Source of the DNA: CAYMLL01 sp964390645
GTDB lineage: Bacteria; Planctomycetota; UBA8108
Assembly: GCA_964390645.1 (NCBI GenBank)
Contig: CAYMLL010000243.1
Span: forward strand, 1 to 12,055
DNA: 12,055 bases
Direction of reading: 5' to 3'
The notes below the pieces were generated by a model. It ran no database searches. It saw only the letters and a list, made by a program, of their open reading frames with translations, and was not told the DNA's origin. A program made the translations under genes and the position numbers. Shown here in pieces: positions 5,605 to 12,055 of the stretch (position 1 is the first letter of the stretch; every line of letters begins with the position of its first letter).

Positions 5605-6680
5605 TACCCGGCAAGTCAGACGATAGCGTCGACGGAGCCAGCTGCTCCATGCGGGTCCACAAGCTCGCCTCCGTCGTCTACCGTCTGGGGTTCGGCAAGG
5701 ACCTCGAGATTACCGAGAGGCTCCAGGCGACACCCGGCAACGCGATCGTCGTGCGCGCGCTCAGCGAGAAGAGAGTTTACAGCGAGCTCGAGCTCGAAAA
5801 TGGACGCATGTCGAAGATCTTCCGGGGCGATATCCTGGTCGGCGCTCTCGGGCGCCGTCGAGCGCTCCGTGGTTTCGTCGGAGACGTTCCGGACGGCGTC
5901 CGTGTCGGCGATATCGTGTCGCTCCTGAATCTCGGGGGTGTCATCGGCAGCGGTGCGGTGTCACACAAGGATCTCGGCGCGCCCGTGTCGTGCGAGGTGC
6001 TCGGCATGCCGGTGCGCGACGGTCGCATCGTCAACGTTGCGGACGTGAGCCTTCCCCCGGCTGCCCGCCTCGAGGGGCTCGACATCCCGTCGGTCGTCGT
6101 TGTCAGTGGTACGAGCATGCACAGCGGAAAGACGCGGCTGATCTCGGACCTCGTGCAGGAGCTGTCGAAGGGCGGCTGCGATATTGCGGGCGGCAAGCTC
6201 ACCGGTGTGGCCTGTCTGCGGGACCTGATCTCGATGGAGGACCACGGCGCGTCGGCGACAGCGTCCTTTCTCGACGTCGGTTATCCGTCCACGGCCGGGC
6301 TCTCGGGTGAGGAGCTCGTCGCGGCGGCGCGTTCGGTGATCGCGCACCTCGCTTCAGGCGACCCCGACCTCATCGTGCTCGAGCTCGGCGACGGTATCCT
6401 CGGCGAGTACGGCGTTCTGGAGGTCCTGCAGGATCGCGAGATTTCCGCCGTCACCCGTATGCATGTTTTTTGCGCGGCAGATCCTGTCGGCGCTTGGGGT
6501 GGCCAGAGGTTTCTCGAGGAGCGTGGCATCAGTGTGGATCTCTTCTCGGGACCGTGCACCGACAACGACGTCGGGAGTGGCTTCATCGAGCGCCAGCTCG
6601 GGAGGCCGGCGCTCAACGCCATTCGTGCTCCCGAAGCGCTCGCCAGTCGCGTGCGCGAACACCTGGATCTCGACACATAG
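5601..6680 (+). CDS. P-loop ATPase-like protein of unknown function in the arginine operon
   Basis: I do not recognise a named family for these 359 residues. Residues about 17-150 look like a beta-rich domain, with GDILVGALGRRRALRGFVGD (76-95) and LLNLGGVIG (108-116). The C-terminal domain has a P-loop, GTSMHSGKT (170-178), of the G-x5-GKT form used by BioD/CobQ-like SIMIBI proteins and by DUF1611 (DgcN) proteins. GGKLTG (197-202), DHGA (214-217), DVGYPST (225-231) and DLIVLELGDG (256-265) follow, the last distantly like the E-GQG region of DUF1611. GTG 5601 is chosen because GGAGGG lies 6 nt upstream and it couples to argG; ATG 5649 is the alternative. There is no signal peptide or membrane segment. 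It sits where Bacteroidetes clusters, as I recall, often place an acyltransferase. An arginine-related role is inferred from position only. Confidence 0.8.
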   Translation: MIPGKSDDSVDGASCSMRVHKLASVVYRLGFGKDLEITERLQATPGNAIVVRALSEKRVYSELELENGRMSKIFRGDILVGALGRRRALRGFVGDVPDGVRVGDIVSLLNLGGVIGSGAVSHKDLGAPVSCEVLGMPVRDGRIVNVADVSLPPAARLEGLDIPSVVVVSGTSMHSGKTRLISDLVQELSKGGCDIAGGKLTGVACLRDLISMEDHGASATASFLDVGYPSTAGLSGEELVAAARSVIAHLASGDPDLIVLELGDGILGEYGVLEVLQDREISAVTRMHVFCAADPVGAWGGQRFLEERGISVDLFSGPCTDNDVGSGFIERQLGRPALNAIRAPEALASRVREHLDLDT

Positions 6681-6699
6681 GAGATCGATCGAGGCTCGG

Positions 6700-7749
6700 A
6701 TGAAAGACGCGAACGGGACCATCACTACCGGTGTCGGCGTGCTCGGTGGCTCGGGCTACATCGGGGCAGAGCTGCTGCGCTACCTCTGCGTGCATCCTCG
6801 TGTCGAGATCCGCTGGGTGACCGCACACTCGCGCCGAGGGTCACCCGTGGGGAACGTGCTGCCGAATTTGCGGGGGTTCGTCGACGAGGACTTCATCGGC
6901 CGAGACGATGCCGAAGCGCGCCTCGCCGAGGTCGACGTGATCTTCGTCGCGCTACCTCACAACGAATCGCAGGACGTGATCCCCCGCATCGTAGAGAAGC
7001 GACCCCAGGTGGTCGTCGTCGACATGGCCGGCGACTTTCGCACGGACGACCCGGACGGGTACGAGAAACTCTACCGCAAGGCGCACGTTGCTCCGGAGTG
7101 GCTCCCGCGTTTTGTCTACGGCTTCACCGAGTTCCAGCGCGACGCTCTTCGTGGAGCGAGGCTGGTCGCCAACCCCGGCTGCTTCGCGACCTGCATGCTG
7201 CTGGCGCTGGCGCCGCTGGCGAAGGCGGGGCGGCTCACGGGTGACGTGTGCCTGACCGGCATCACGGGCTCCTCGGGATCGGGCAACAAGCCGACGCCTA
7301 CGACGCATCACCCCGAGCGCTTCGGCAACGTACGCTCGTACAAGCCGCTTGCCCATCAACATCTGCTGGAGGTACGGCATCTGCTGCGTTCGCTCACCGA
7401 CGAACCCTTCGAGCTCCACTTCGTGCCGCAGTCGGGGCCCTTTGCGCGGGGCATCTACACGACCGTCTTCACGCCGGGCGTCGGCAAGGACGAGCTGAAG
7501 CGGATCCTGGAAGACGCCTACGCCGGTGAGCCGCTCGTGGATGTCGTCGAGGGCTCGCCCGACCTGCGCTGGGTGCAGGGCTCGCCGAGGTCCTTTGTCG
7601 GCTTCGCGGGCGACGAGAAGAACGGGGTCATCTTCTCGGTCATCGATAACATCGGCAAGGGTGCGGCGAGCCAGGCGATCCAGAACATGAACACGGCGCT
7701 GGGATTTCCCGAGACCGAGGGGCTGAGGCTACCCGGCGGGTTCGTATAG
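6700..7749 (+). CDS. argC: N-acyl-gamma-glutamyl-phosphate reductase, ArgC
   Basis: ArgC reduces the acylglutamyl phosphate made by ArgB to the semialdehyde with NADPH. The 349 residues have the nucleotide motif GGSGYIGAEL (16-25), the catalytic Cys161 in NPGCFAT (158-164), His residues in the HQHLLE segment (219-224) and the C-terminal KGAASQAIQNMN (320-331). ITGSSGSGNKP (188-198) and the NPGCFATC stretch resemble Bacteroidetes ArgC, while THHPER (202-207) followed by YKP resembles LysY-type enzymes that act on carrier-bound substrates. The ATG at 6700 has GAGG 5 nt upstream and starts 19 nt after the preceding stop. The frame stays open further upstream inside the previous gene, but that part shows no homology. 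Confidence 0.95.
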   Translation: MKDANGTITTGVGVLGGSGYIGAELLRYLCVHPRVEIRWVTAHSRRGSPVGNVLPNLRGFVDEDFIGRDDAEARLAEVDVIFVALPHNESQDVIPRIVEKRPQVVVVDMAGDFRTDDPDGYEKLYRKAHVAPEWLPRFVYGFTEFQRDALRGARLVANPGCFATCMLLALAPLAKAGRLTGDVCLTGITGSSGSGNKPTPTTHHPERFGNVRSYKPLAHQHLLEVRHLLRSLTDEPFELHFVPQSGPFARGIYTTVFTPGVGKDELKRILEDAYAGEPLVDVVEGSPDLRWVQGSPRSFVGFAGDEKNGVIFSVIDNIGKGAASQAIQNMNTALGFPETEGLRLPGGFV

Positions 7750-7761
7750 AGAAGCACGGTC

Positions 7762-8943
7762 ATGACGAATTCAATACCTGAGGTCGAAGATCGCTACACT
7801 CTGCCGACTTACAGCAACATCCGCTTCCCGATGACGCTGGTGCGCGCCGCAGGGAGCTGGGTCGAGGATGACCGTGGCGAACGCTACCTGGATCTCTACG
7901 GGGGACACGCGGTCAGCGCGCTCGGCCACTCGCATCCCAGATGGGTCGAGGCCATCAGCTCGCAGGCGGCGACCCTCGACTTCTACTCGAACCTCGTCTA
8001 CTGCCCGATTCGCGCGGAGGCGGCCCGTCTTCTTGTCGAGAGATGCTACGACATGCGCCAGATGTTCTACTGCAACTCCGGCGCGGAGGCGAACGAGACG
8101 GCCTTGAAGATCGCGCGCAAGTCTACCGGGCGTCCTGTCGTGGTGGCGCTCGAGGAGGGCTTTCACGGTCGCACGATCGGCTCGCTCAGCGTCACCGGGT
8201 TCCGGAAATCGAGAGACCTTTTTCCGCAGAACCTCGATCAGTGGACGCGGTTCGTGCCGCTCGGTGACCTCGCGGCGCTGGATGCTCTCGATGCGAGCGA
8301 GATCGCTGCGGTGATCCTCGAGCCGATTCAGAGCGTCGTTGGCGTCAAGATGGCCGAGCCGGGCTACTACCGGGGCCTGCGCGAGTATTGCGACAGGCAC
8401 GATGTGGTGTTGATCTTCGACGAGGTCCAGACCGGCAACGGTCGCACGGGCAAGTGGTTCGTCGGCGAGCACTGGGGCGTCGCTCCGGATCTCGTGACGA
8501 CCGCCAAGGGAGTCGGCGGGGGCTTTCCGGTGGGGGTCGTCGTCGCCAACGAGAAGATGGCGGCAACCGTCAGCCCCGGCGATCAGGCGACGACTTTCGG
8601 TGGCGGACCGATGGCGGCCGCTGCCATCGCGGTGACCTTCCGGGTGATCGAGGAGGAGGGCCTGGTGGAGGCGGTCGCGCGGCGATCTTTGCGTGTCATC
8701 GAGGAGCTGAGCGCGTACTCGGGCAAGGGTGTGAAGGAGGTGCGTGGCCTCGGCTATCTTCTCGGGGTCTCCTGCGAGGAGCCCGCCAGAGAGATCCAGC
8801 GACGCTTTCTCGAGGAGCACATCCTCGTCGGGTCTTCCGGCTCCGCGGACACTTTTCGGTTGTTGCCTCCGCTGACGGTCACGGACGAGGAGTGGGAGGT
8901 CTTCTTTGCGGCTCTCGGTCGCGTCTTTCGTCGAGGTGGCTGA
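7762..8943 (+). CDS. argD: N-acylornithine aminotransferase, ArgD
   Basis: ArgD is a class III PLP aminotransferase that converts N-acylglutamate semialdehyde to N-acylornithine, using glutamate as amino donor. The 393 residues contain NSGAEANETALKIARK (105-120, phosphate-binding region), FHGRTIGSLSVTG (134-146), FDEVQTGNGRTGKWF (219-233, with the cofactor-contacting Asp220) and TTAKGVGGGFP (246-256), where Lys249 is the Schiff-base lysine. TTFGGGP (277-283) has Gly where many ArgD proteins have Asn or Ser. ATG 7762 lies 12 nt after argC with a weak AGAGAAG ribosome binding site. Related aminotransferases act on acetyl-, succinyl- and LysW-bound substrates, so the acyl group cannot be read from this gene alone; position makes the arginine role firm. 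Confidence 0.93.
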   Translation: MTNSIPEVEDRYTLPTYSNIRFPMTLVRAAGSWVEDDRGERYLDLYGGHAVSALGHSHPRWVEAISSQAATLDFYSNLVYCPIRAEAARLLVERCYDMRQMFYCNSGAEANETALKIARKSTGRPVVVALEEGFHGRTIGSLSVTGFRKSRDLFPQNLDQWTRFVPLGDLAALDALDASEIAAVILEPIQSVVGVKMAEPGYYRGLREYCDRHDVVLIFDEVQTGNGRTGKWFVGEHWGVAPDLVTTAKGVGGGFPVGVVVANEKMAATVSPGDQATTFGGGPMAAAAIAVTFRVIEEEGLVEAVARRSLRVIEELSAYSGKGVKEVRGLGYLLGVSCEEPAREIQRRFLEEHILVGSSGSADTFRLLPPLTVTDEEWEVFFAALGRVFRRGG

Positions 8944-9022
8944 CGTTCTGATAAGGCTTGAATCCACGCCGGGATCATGGGACAGTCAGCCGACGCCTTC
9001 CGCAGCGAGATGAAATACGTTC

Positions 9023-10006
9023 ATGCGACAGTTCTTCAGCCTCACAGAGTTTCCCAGTGAACAAATCCGGGAGTGGATTCAGCGTGCGGTTGCGTACAAG
9101 GAGAACCGACACTCCGACGTTCTCGATCGCAAGCAGATCGCGCTTCTCTTTCTCAACCCGTCCTTGCGCACGCGCTGCTCGTTCGAGGTGGCGGTCCGGG
9201 ACCTCGGCGCGGAAGTGACGACGCTCGACGCGGAGATGCTCTTCGCTCTCGAAACCGAGTTCGGCAAGCGCATGGATGGTGAGTCGGCAGAGCACGTCAA
9301 GGATGCGATCGGCGTTCTTTCTCGGTACTTTTCGGCGCTCGGACTGCGCTCCTTTGCGCGTGGGCGGGACCGTCAAGAGGATCTTCTCGACAAGACCTTC
9401 ACGACGTTCATGGACAACGCGAAGATTCCGGTATTCAACATGGAGTCGGCGCTGTGGCAGGCGCTTGCGGACCTCGTGACGATCGACGAGCTCTGTCACG
9501 GTGCCGGTGGTCAGAAGGTGACGGTTACCTGGGGAACCCACCCGCGTCCTCTGCCCATGGCCGTTGCCAACTCGGCCCTTCTGTCGTTCACGAAGATGGG
9601 GCTCGACGTCACCCTCGCGCATCCCGAGGGCTTCGAGCTCCAGGACGGGATCATGAACATGGCGCACGAATACGCGCGCGAGTCCGGGGGCAAGCTGCGC
9701 GTCTCCAACGACCGTCTTGACGCTGCGAAGGATGCGGAGTTCGTCTATGCGAAGTCGTGGGGGTCGGTGCTGCGTTACCAGGATGCGGACGCCGAGCAGG
9801 CCTTGCGTGAGAAGCACTCGGACTGGATCGTCGATTCCGAGCTGATGGCAGAGACCAAGCGCGGCTACTTCATGCACTGCTTGCCGGTGCGGCGCAACGT
9901 CGTCGTCACCGATGAGATCATCGACAGCAACCGCTCGGTCGTCCTGCGGGAAGCCGAGAATCGACTGCATGCCCAGAAAGCGGTCCTCGAGTGGATCTTC
10001 TCGTGA
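9023..10006 (+). CDS. argF': N-acylornithine carbamoyltransferase-like protein lacking the HPxQ His-Pro
   Basis: This protein aligns with the acetylornithine (Xanthomonas) and succinylornithine (Bacteroides) carbamoyltransferases, which make N-acylcitrulline from carbamoyl phosphate. The 327 residues include NPSLRTRCSFE (45-55, phosphate-binding SxRTR), MDGESAEH (84-91), TWGTHPRPLP (169-178), HCLPVRRN (285-292) and EAENRLHAQKA (310-320). Ala89 replaces Glu92 of the acetyl and Pro90 of the succinyl enzyme. Val294 replaces the carboxylated Lys302 of the acetyl enzyme, so succinylornithine is the likelier substrate. Phe74 sits about where the conserved loop Trp is. Most oddly, MESALWQALAD (140-150) lacks the HPx before Gln of the HPxQ carbamoyl-phosphate motif, matching a 3-residue deletion. 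Activity is therefore uncertain. It starts 79 nt after argD with only a weak ribosome binding site. Confidence 0.88.
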   Translation: MRQFFSLTEFPSEQIREWIQRAVAYKENRHSDVLDRKQIALLFLNPSLRTRCSFEVAVRDLGAEVTTLDAEMLFALETEFGKRMDGESAEHVKDAIGVLSRYFSALGLRSFARGRDRQEDLLDKTFTTFMDNAKIPVFNMESALWQALADLVTIDELCHGAGGQKVTVTWGTHPRPLPMAVANSALLSFTKMGLDVTLAHPEGFELQDGIMNMAHEYARESGGKLRVSNDRLDAAKDAEFVYAKSWGSVLRYQDADAEQALREKHSDWIVDSELMAETKRGYFMHCLPVRRNVVVTDEIIDSNRSVVLREAENRLHAQKAVLEWIFS

Positions 10007-11757
10007 GAACGGCATTCATCGGCTGCCTTCCGGTCCTTGTCTTGACGATGACCGCGGTGTGCGCGGAGGATGCCACTGCTCCCTCTCTGGTCAGGGGGGT
10101 TCCGTCGGACGCGATCTTCGTGCTCCACTGGAATTCTGCCGAGAAGGGCGGGTTTGCGCGAGCTCACCTGCGTGGGGTTCGTGAGGCACTTCATACGAGC
10201 GGGTTTATCGATCGCTACGTTCGTGAGTATCGCTCGACGCTCAGCATCGCGGCTCGACGCGAATTTGAACAGCAAGGCGATCGCTGGAAAACCGTGCTCA
10301 GTGAGGTGCCGTGGTGGAGCATGATGTTCCGCGAGTGCGTCGTCGGCGTGCGCATCGTCGGTGACGGTCGCCTCGAGACGATAGGCCTCTTTCGCGTCGG
10401 CGAGTCACGTCGCGAGGGTACGATCGGCGCGCTGCGCAATATCCTCTACGCGATTGCGGGTGTTGGCGAAGGCCTGGAGCTGGACGTCGGCCTCCGTGAG
10501 GGAGTCTCGACGGCGGTTCTCTACGACCGATCCGACTACGGCGAGCAGATCTGTGTCAGCGGCTGGCGAGACGTCGTCGTGGTCTCGTCGTCGACCACCC
10601 TCGCTCGTCAGGCCTTTCACCTGCTTCAAGGGCGAGGGCGCGATATCGGGTTCGTTCATACCGCGCGATACGCGGCGTCGATGGAAGCTCTGTCGAAGGC
10701 CGTCGCGACGACTGGAGGAGCTGACGGGGACCCCCTGTCGAAGGGCCGTCTGGAGGTCTGGGTCGACCCGCAGAGGGTCTTCCGGGGCATGCCGCTGCTC
10801 GACGTGATCGAGTCTTACCACCTTGTTCTGCTCGCGACTTCCGAGGAGATTGTCTCGGACTCCATCTGGTCGCTGACCGGGCGCACGGACAGCCCGCTTC
10901 TTCAGGCGATCGCATCACAGAAGCCGGTTACTGATCTTCTCGGCAGGCTGCCTGCGAGTGCTGCGGCCTTCAGCGTCGTCGCGGGATCGAGTCCGGTCTG
11001 GCTCTGGGACGCCTTTCTCGAGCTTGCTGTCTCCGTGACGGGTGATGCCGAGCTGGCGGAGAGAATCGAGCGCGGTCTATCGAAGCTCCGCGTTCCCTTT
11101 CGACGGGACGTACTGGAGAATCTCAGCGGTCGTCGAGTCATGCTGGGCTTCGCGAGAGAGAAGAAGGGCTCCTCTCCGCTCGGCTCAACGGACATAGCCT
11201 ACGCCTTCGAGGTCAAGGACAGCGTAGAGGCGAAGAAGACGCTCGAGACCATCGCGGTCGATGTCGCCGAGACGCTCGAGGCGTGGAGCGTCACCCTGGA
11301 GAAGGACGATCGAGGGCTCTACACGCTCTCCATTCCGCTCCTCGAGGGTCGATTGCATGTCGCCGTCGTCGATACGTTCGTCGTGATCGCGACGTCACAT
11401 GCCGCGCTGGAGGAGATTCGAGCCGTGCGATCGGGAGGTGCGGCGAGCCTGGCGAACGCGGGAGTGCGCGACGGGATTCCCGAGGGTGTCGAGCTCGACA
11501 GTGTCTTCCGCGGCTCCTGGGACGGGGCCCTCGGGACCGCCGACTGGCTGGTGCGAGTCGTCGGCTTCGTCGGTACGCTTCTACCCGACGAGGGCGTCGC
11601 CGGTGCGATGAAGCCGTTCTGCGTCGCTGTCTCCAGGCTCGTGCCTGTGGTGAACGCGTTCGACTTCCTCCGCGATACGCGTGCCTACTCGACGCGCGAC
11701 GGTCGAAGGTTCTACGCGCACAGCCGTACGAAGCTGCCGGCGCTCGCGGAGTTCTGA
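10003..11757 (+). CDS. Secreted protein of unknown function, possibly DUF3352-like
   Basis: The 584-residue product begins with a signal peptide: a short basic start (MRTAF), a hydrophobic core (residues 6-19) and a likely signal peptidase I site after Ala21 (VCA|ED). The Cys residues do not make a proper lipobox. The mature protein has no further membrane segment or catalytic motif I recognise. GVPSDAIFVLHW near its start and FVVIATSHAALEEI near residue 465 resemble the DUF3352 group of exported proteins, but this is a pattern impression. GTG 10003 is chosen because it overlaps the transcarbamylase stop by 4 nt and gives a compact signal peptide; GTG 9991 would add four residues. Translational coupling ties its expression to arginine synthesis, though an exported protein has no obvious part in that pathway. 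It is the last gene of the operon. Confidence 0.85.
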   Translation: MRTAFIGCLPVLVLTMTAVCAEDATAPSLVRGVPSDAIFVLHWNSAEKGGFARAHLRGVREALHTSGFIDRYVREYRSTLSIAARREFEQQGDRWKTVLSEVPWWSMMFRECVVGVRIVGDGRLETIGLFRVGESRREGTIGALRNILYAIAGVGEGLELDVGLREGVSTAVLYDRSDYGEQICVSGWRDVVVVSSSTTLARQAFHLLQGRGRDIGFVHTARYAASMEALSKAVATTGGADGDPLSKGRLEVWVDPQRVFRGMPLLDVIESYHLVLLATSEEIVSDSIWSLTGRTDSPLLQAIASQKPVTDLLGRLPASAAAFSVVAGSSPVWLWDAFLELAVSVTGDAELAERIERGLSKLRVPFRRDVLENLSGRRVMLGFAREKKGSSPLGSTDIAYAFEVKDSVEAKKTLETIAVDVAETLEAWSVTLEKDDRGLYTLSIPLLEGRLHVAVVDTFVVIATSHAALEEIRAVRSGGAASLANAGVRDGIPEGVELDSVFRGSWDGALGTADWLVRVVGFVGTLLPDEGVAGAMKPFCVAVSRLVPVVNAFDFLRDTRAYSTRDGRRFYAHSRTKLPALAEF

Positions 11758-11986
11758 GATCGAGCCGGGCCCGGCGTCGTACGGGGTGCCTCGCCATGCT
11801 CGTTCCGGGGTCGTCCCCGAGCGCTCGGACCGGACGCATGGCTCGGGCCGGTCTCAACTGCCCGGCGTCCACTCTGGTCGTGTTCTCCCGCTCTTCGAAG
11901 AGCTCGGCCAGTGTCCTTGTCGCCACGTTGCCGACGGCACCGGGAGCAAGGGGAGACTCGGCGAGGCCTCCCGCGCGCGTGTCATG
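11758..11986. other. Non-coding convergent intergenic region with palindromes
   Basis: No convincing gene is seen here. It holds a 12-nt palindrome GCCGGGCCCGGC (11764-11775) 7 nt after the operon's last stop, a hairpin pairing GCTCG (11798-11802) with CGAGC (11818-11822) around GGGG and CCCC, and a 14-nt palindrome GCTCTTCGAAGAGC (11890-11903). None is followed by a T-run, so operon termination may be factor-dependent, or one of these hairpins may act without a T-tract. Confidence 0.4.
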
Positions 11987-12055
11987 CTACCCCACGCCCC
12001 CCCGGAGACCGCCCAGCAGGGTCGCCAGCGTACGTCTGTACGTGTCGTGGAGGTG
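11987..12055 (-). CDS. 3' end of an unidentified convergent gene
   Basis: On the - strand the last 69 bases read in frame to TAG (complement of 11987-11989), giving a 22-residue tail that includes DTYRRTLATLLGGLRGG. About 20 of 22 codons end in G or C, far more than in the other - strand frame I checked, which is the main support. The rest of the gene lies outside the window and no family can be named. It would converge on the arginine operon. Confidence 0.4.
   Translation of the reverse strand, partial: HLHDTYRRTLATLLGGLRGGVG

Noticed and set aside
6463..6699. Longer argC start inside the preceding gene
   Set aside because: It would overlap the P-loop gene by over 200 nt in another frame; ATG 6700 has a ribosome binding site and aligns with the ArgC N-terminus.
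8958..8986. Internal promoter in the argD-argF' gap (TTGAAT, 17 nt, GACAGT)
   Set aside because: The -10 matches only 3 of 6 positions, with no AT-rich context; not better than chance.
10003..10066. Lipoprotein signal in the secreted protein
   Set aside because: The residue before Cys20 is Val rather than Gly, Ala or Ser, and Cys8 is too close to the start; a signal peptidase I site fits better.
11291..11926. Long - strand open frame at the right end
   Set aside because: Mostly opposite the secreted-protein gene, Arg-rich as expected of an antisense GC-rich frame, and no ribosome binding site at its start.

Overview
This is a GC-rich bacterial chromosomal segment dominated by one arginine-biosynthesis operon on the + strand. 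The order is argB, argH, argG, an unassigned P-loop protein, argC, argD, an argF'-type transcarbamylase and a secreted protein of unknown function. Genes are tightly packed (overlaps of 1 to 4 nt, or gaps of 12 to 87 nt), so a single transcript from about 1.97 kb to 11.76 kb is likely. I see no tRNA, rRNA, CRISPR array, insertion sequence or phage gene.

Left part (1-1972): the last codons of a + strand gene; a small + strand gene (239-709) with a strong ribosome binding site, degenerate pentapeptide repeats and a very basic tail; then fabI (enoyl-ACP reductase) on the - strand. fabI and argB diverge from a 472-nt region holding promoter-like sequences, inverted repeats and a terminator-like hairpin with seven T's about 85 nt before argB. 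That layout could be an attenuator.

Arginine operon: ArgB phosphorylates an N-acylglutamate, ArgC reduces it, ArgD transaminates it, and the transcarbamylase is of the type that carbamoylates N-acylated ornithine rather than free ornithine. ArgG and ArgH finish the route to arginine. Several motifs resemble Bacteroidetes-type enzymes, which work through N-succinyl intermediates. The residue that separates acetyl- from succinyl-ornithine transcarbamylases is Ala here, which points to succinyl. No recognisable N-acylglutamate synthase or N-acylcitrulline deacylase lies in the window. The unassigned P-loop gene between argG and argC is a speculative candidate for a missing step.

The most striking oddity is in the transcarbamylase: the family's carbamoyl-phosphate-binding HPxQ motif has lost exactly HPx, as if by a clean 9-nt in-frame deletion.

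Right end (11758-12055): non-coding sequence with palindromes, then the probable 3' end of a convergent - strand gene.

The high GC content with Bacteroidetes-like arginine enzymes suggests a GC-rich, probably uncultured lineage related to the Bacteroidetes/Gemmatimonadetes (FCB) group. This is inference from memory of family motifs, not a phylogeny.
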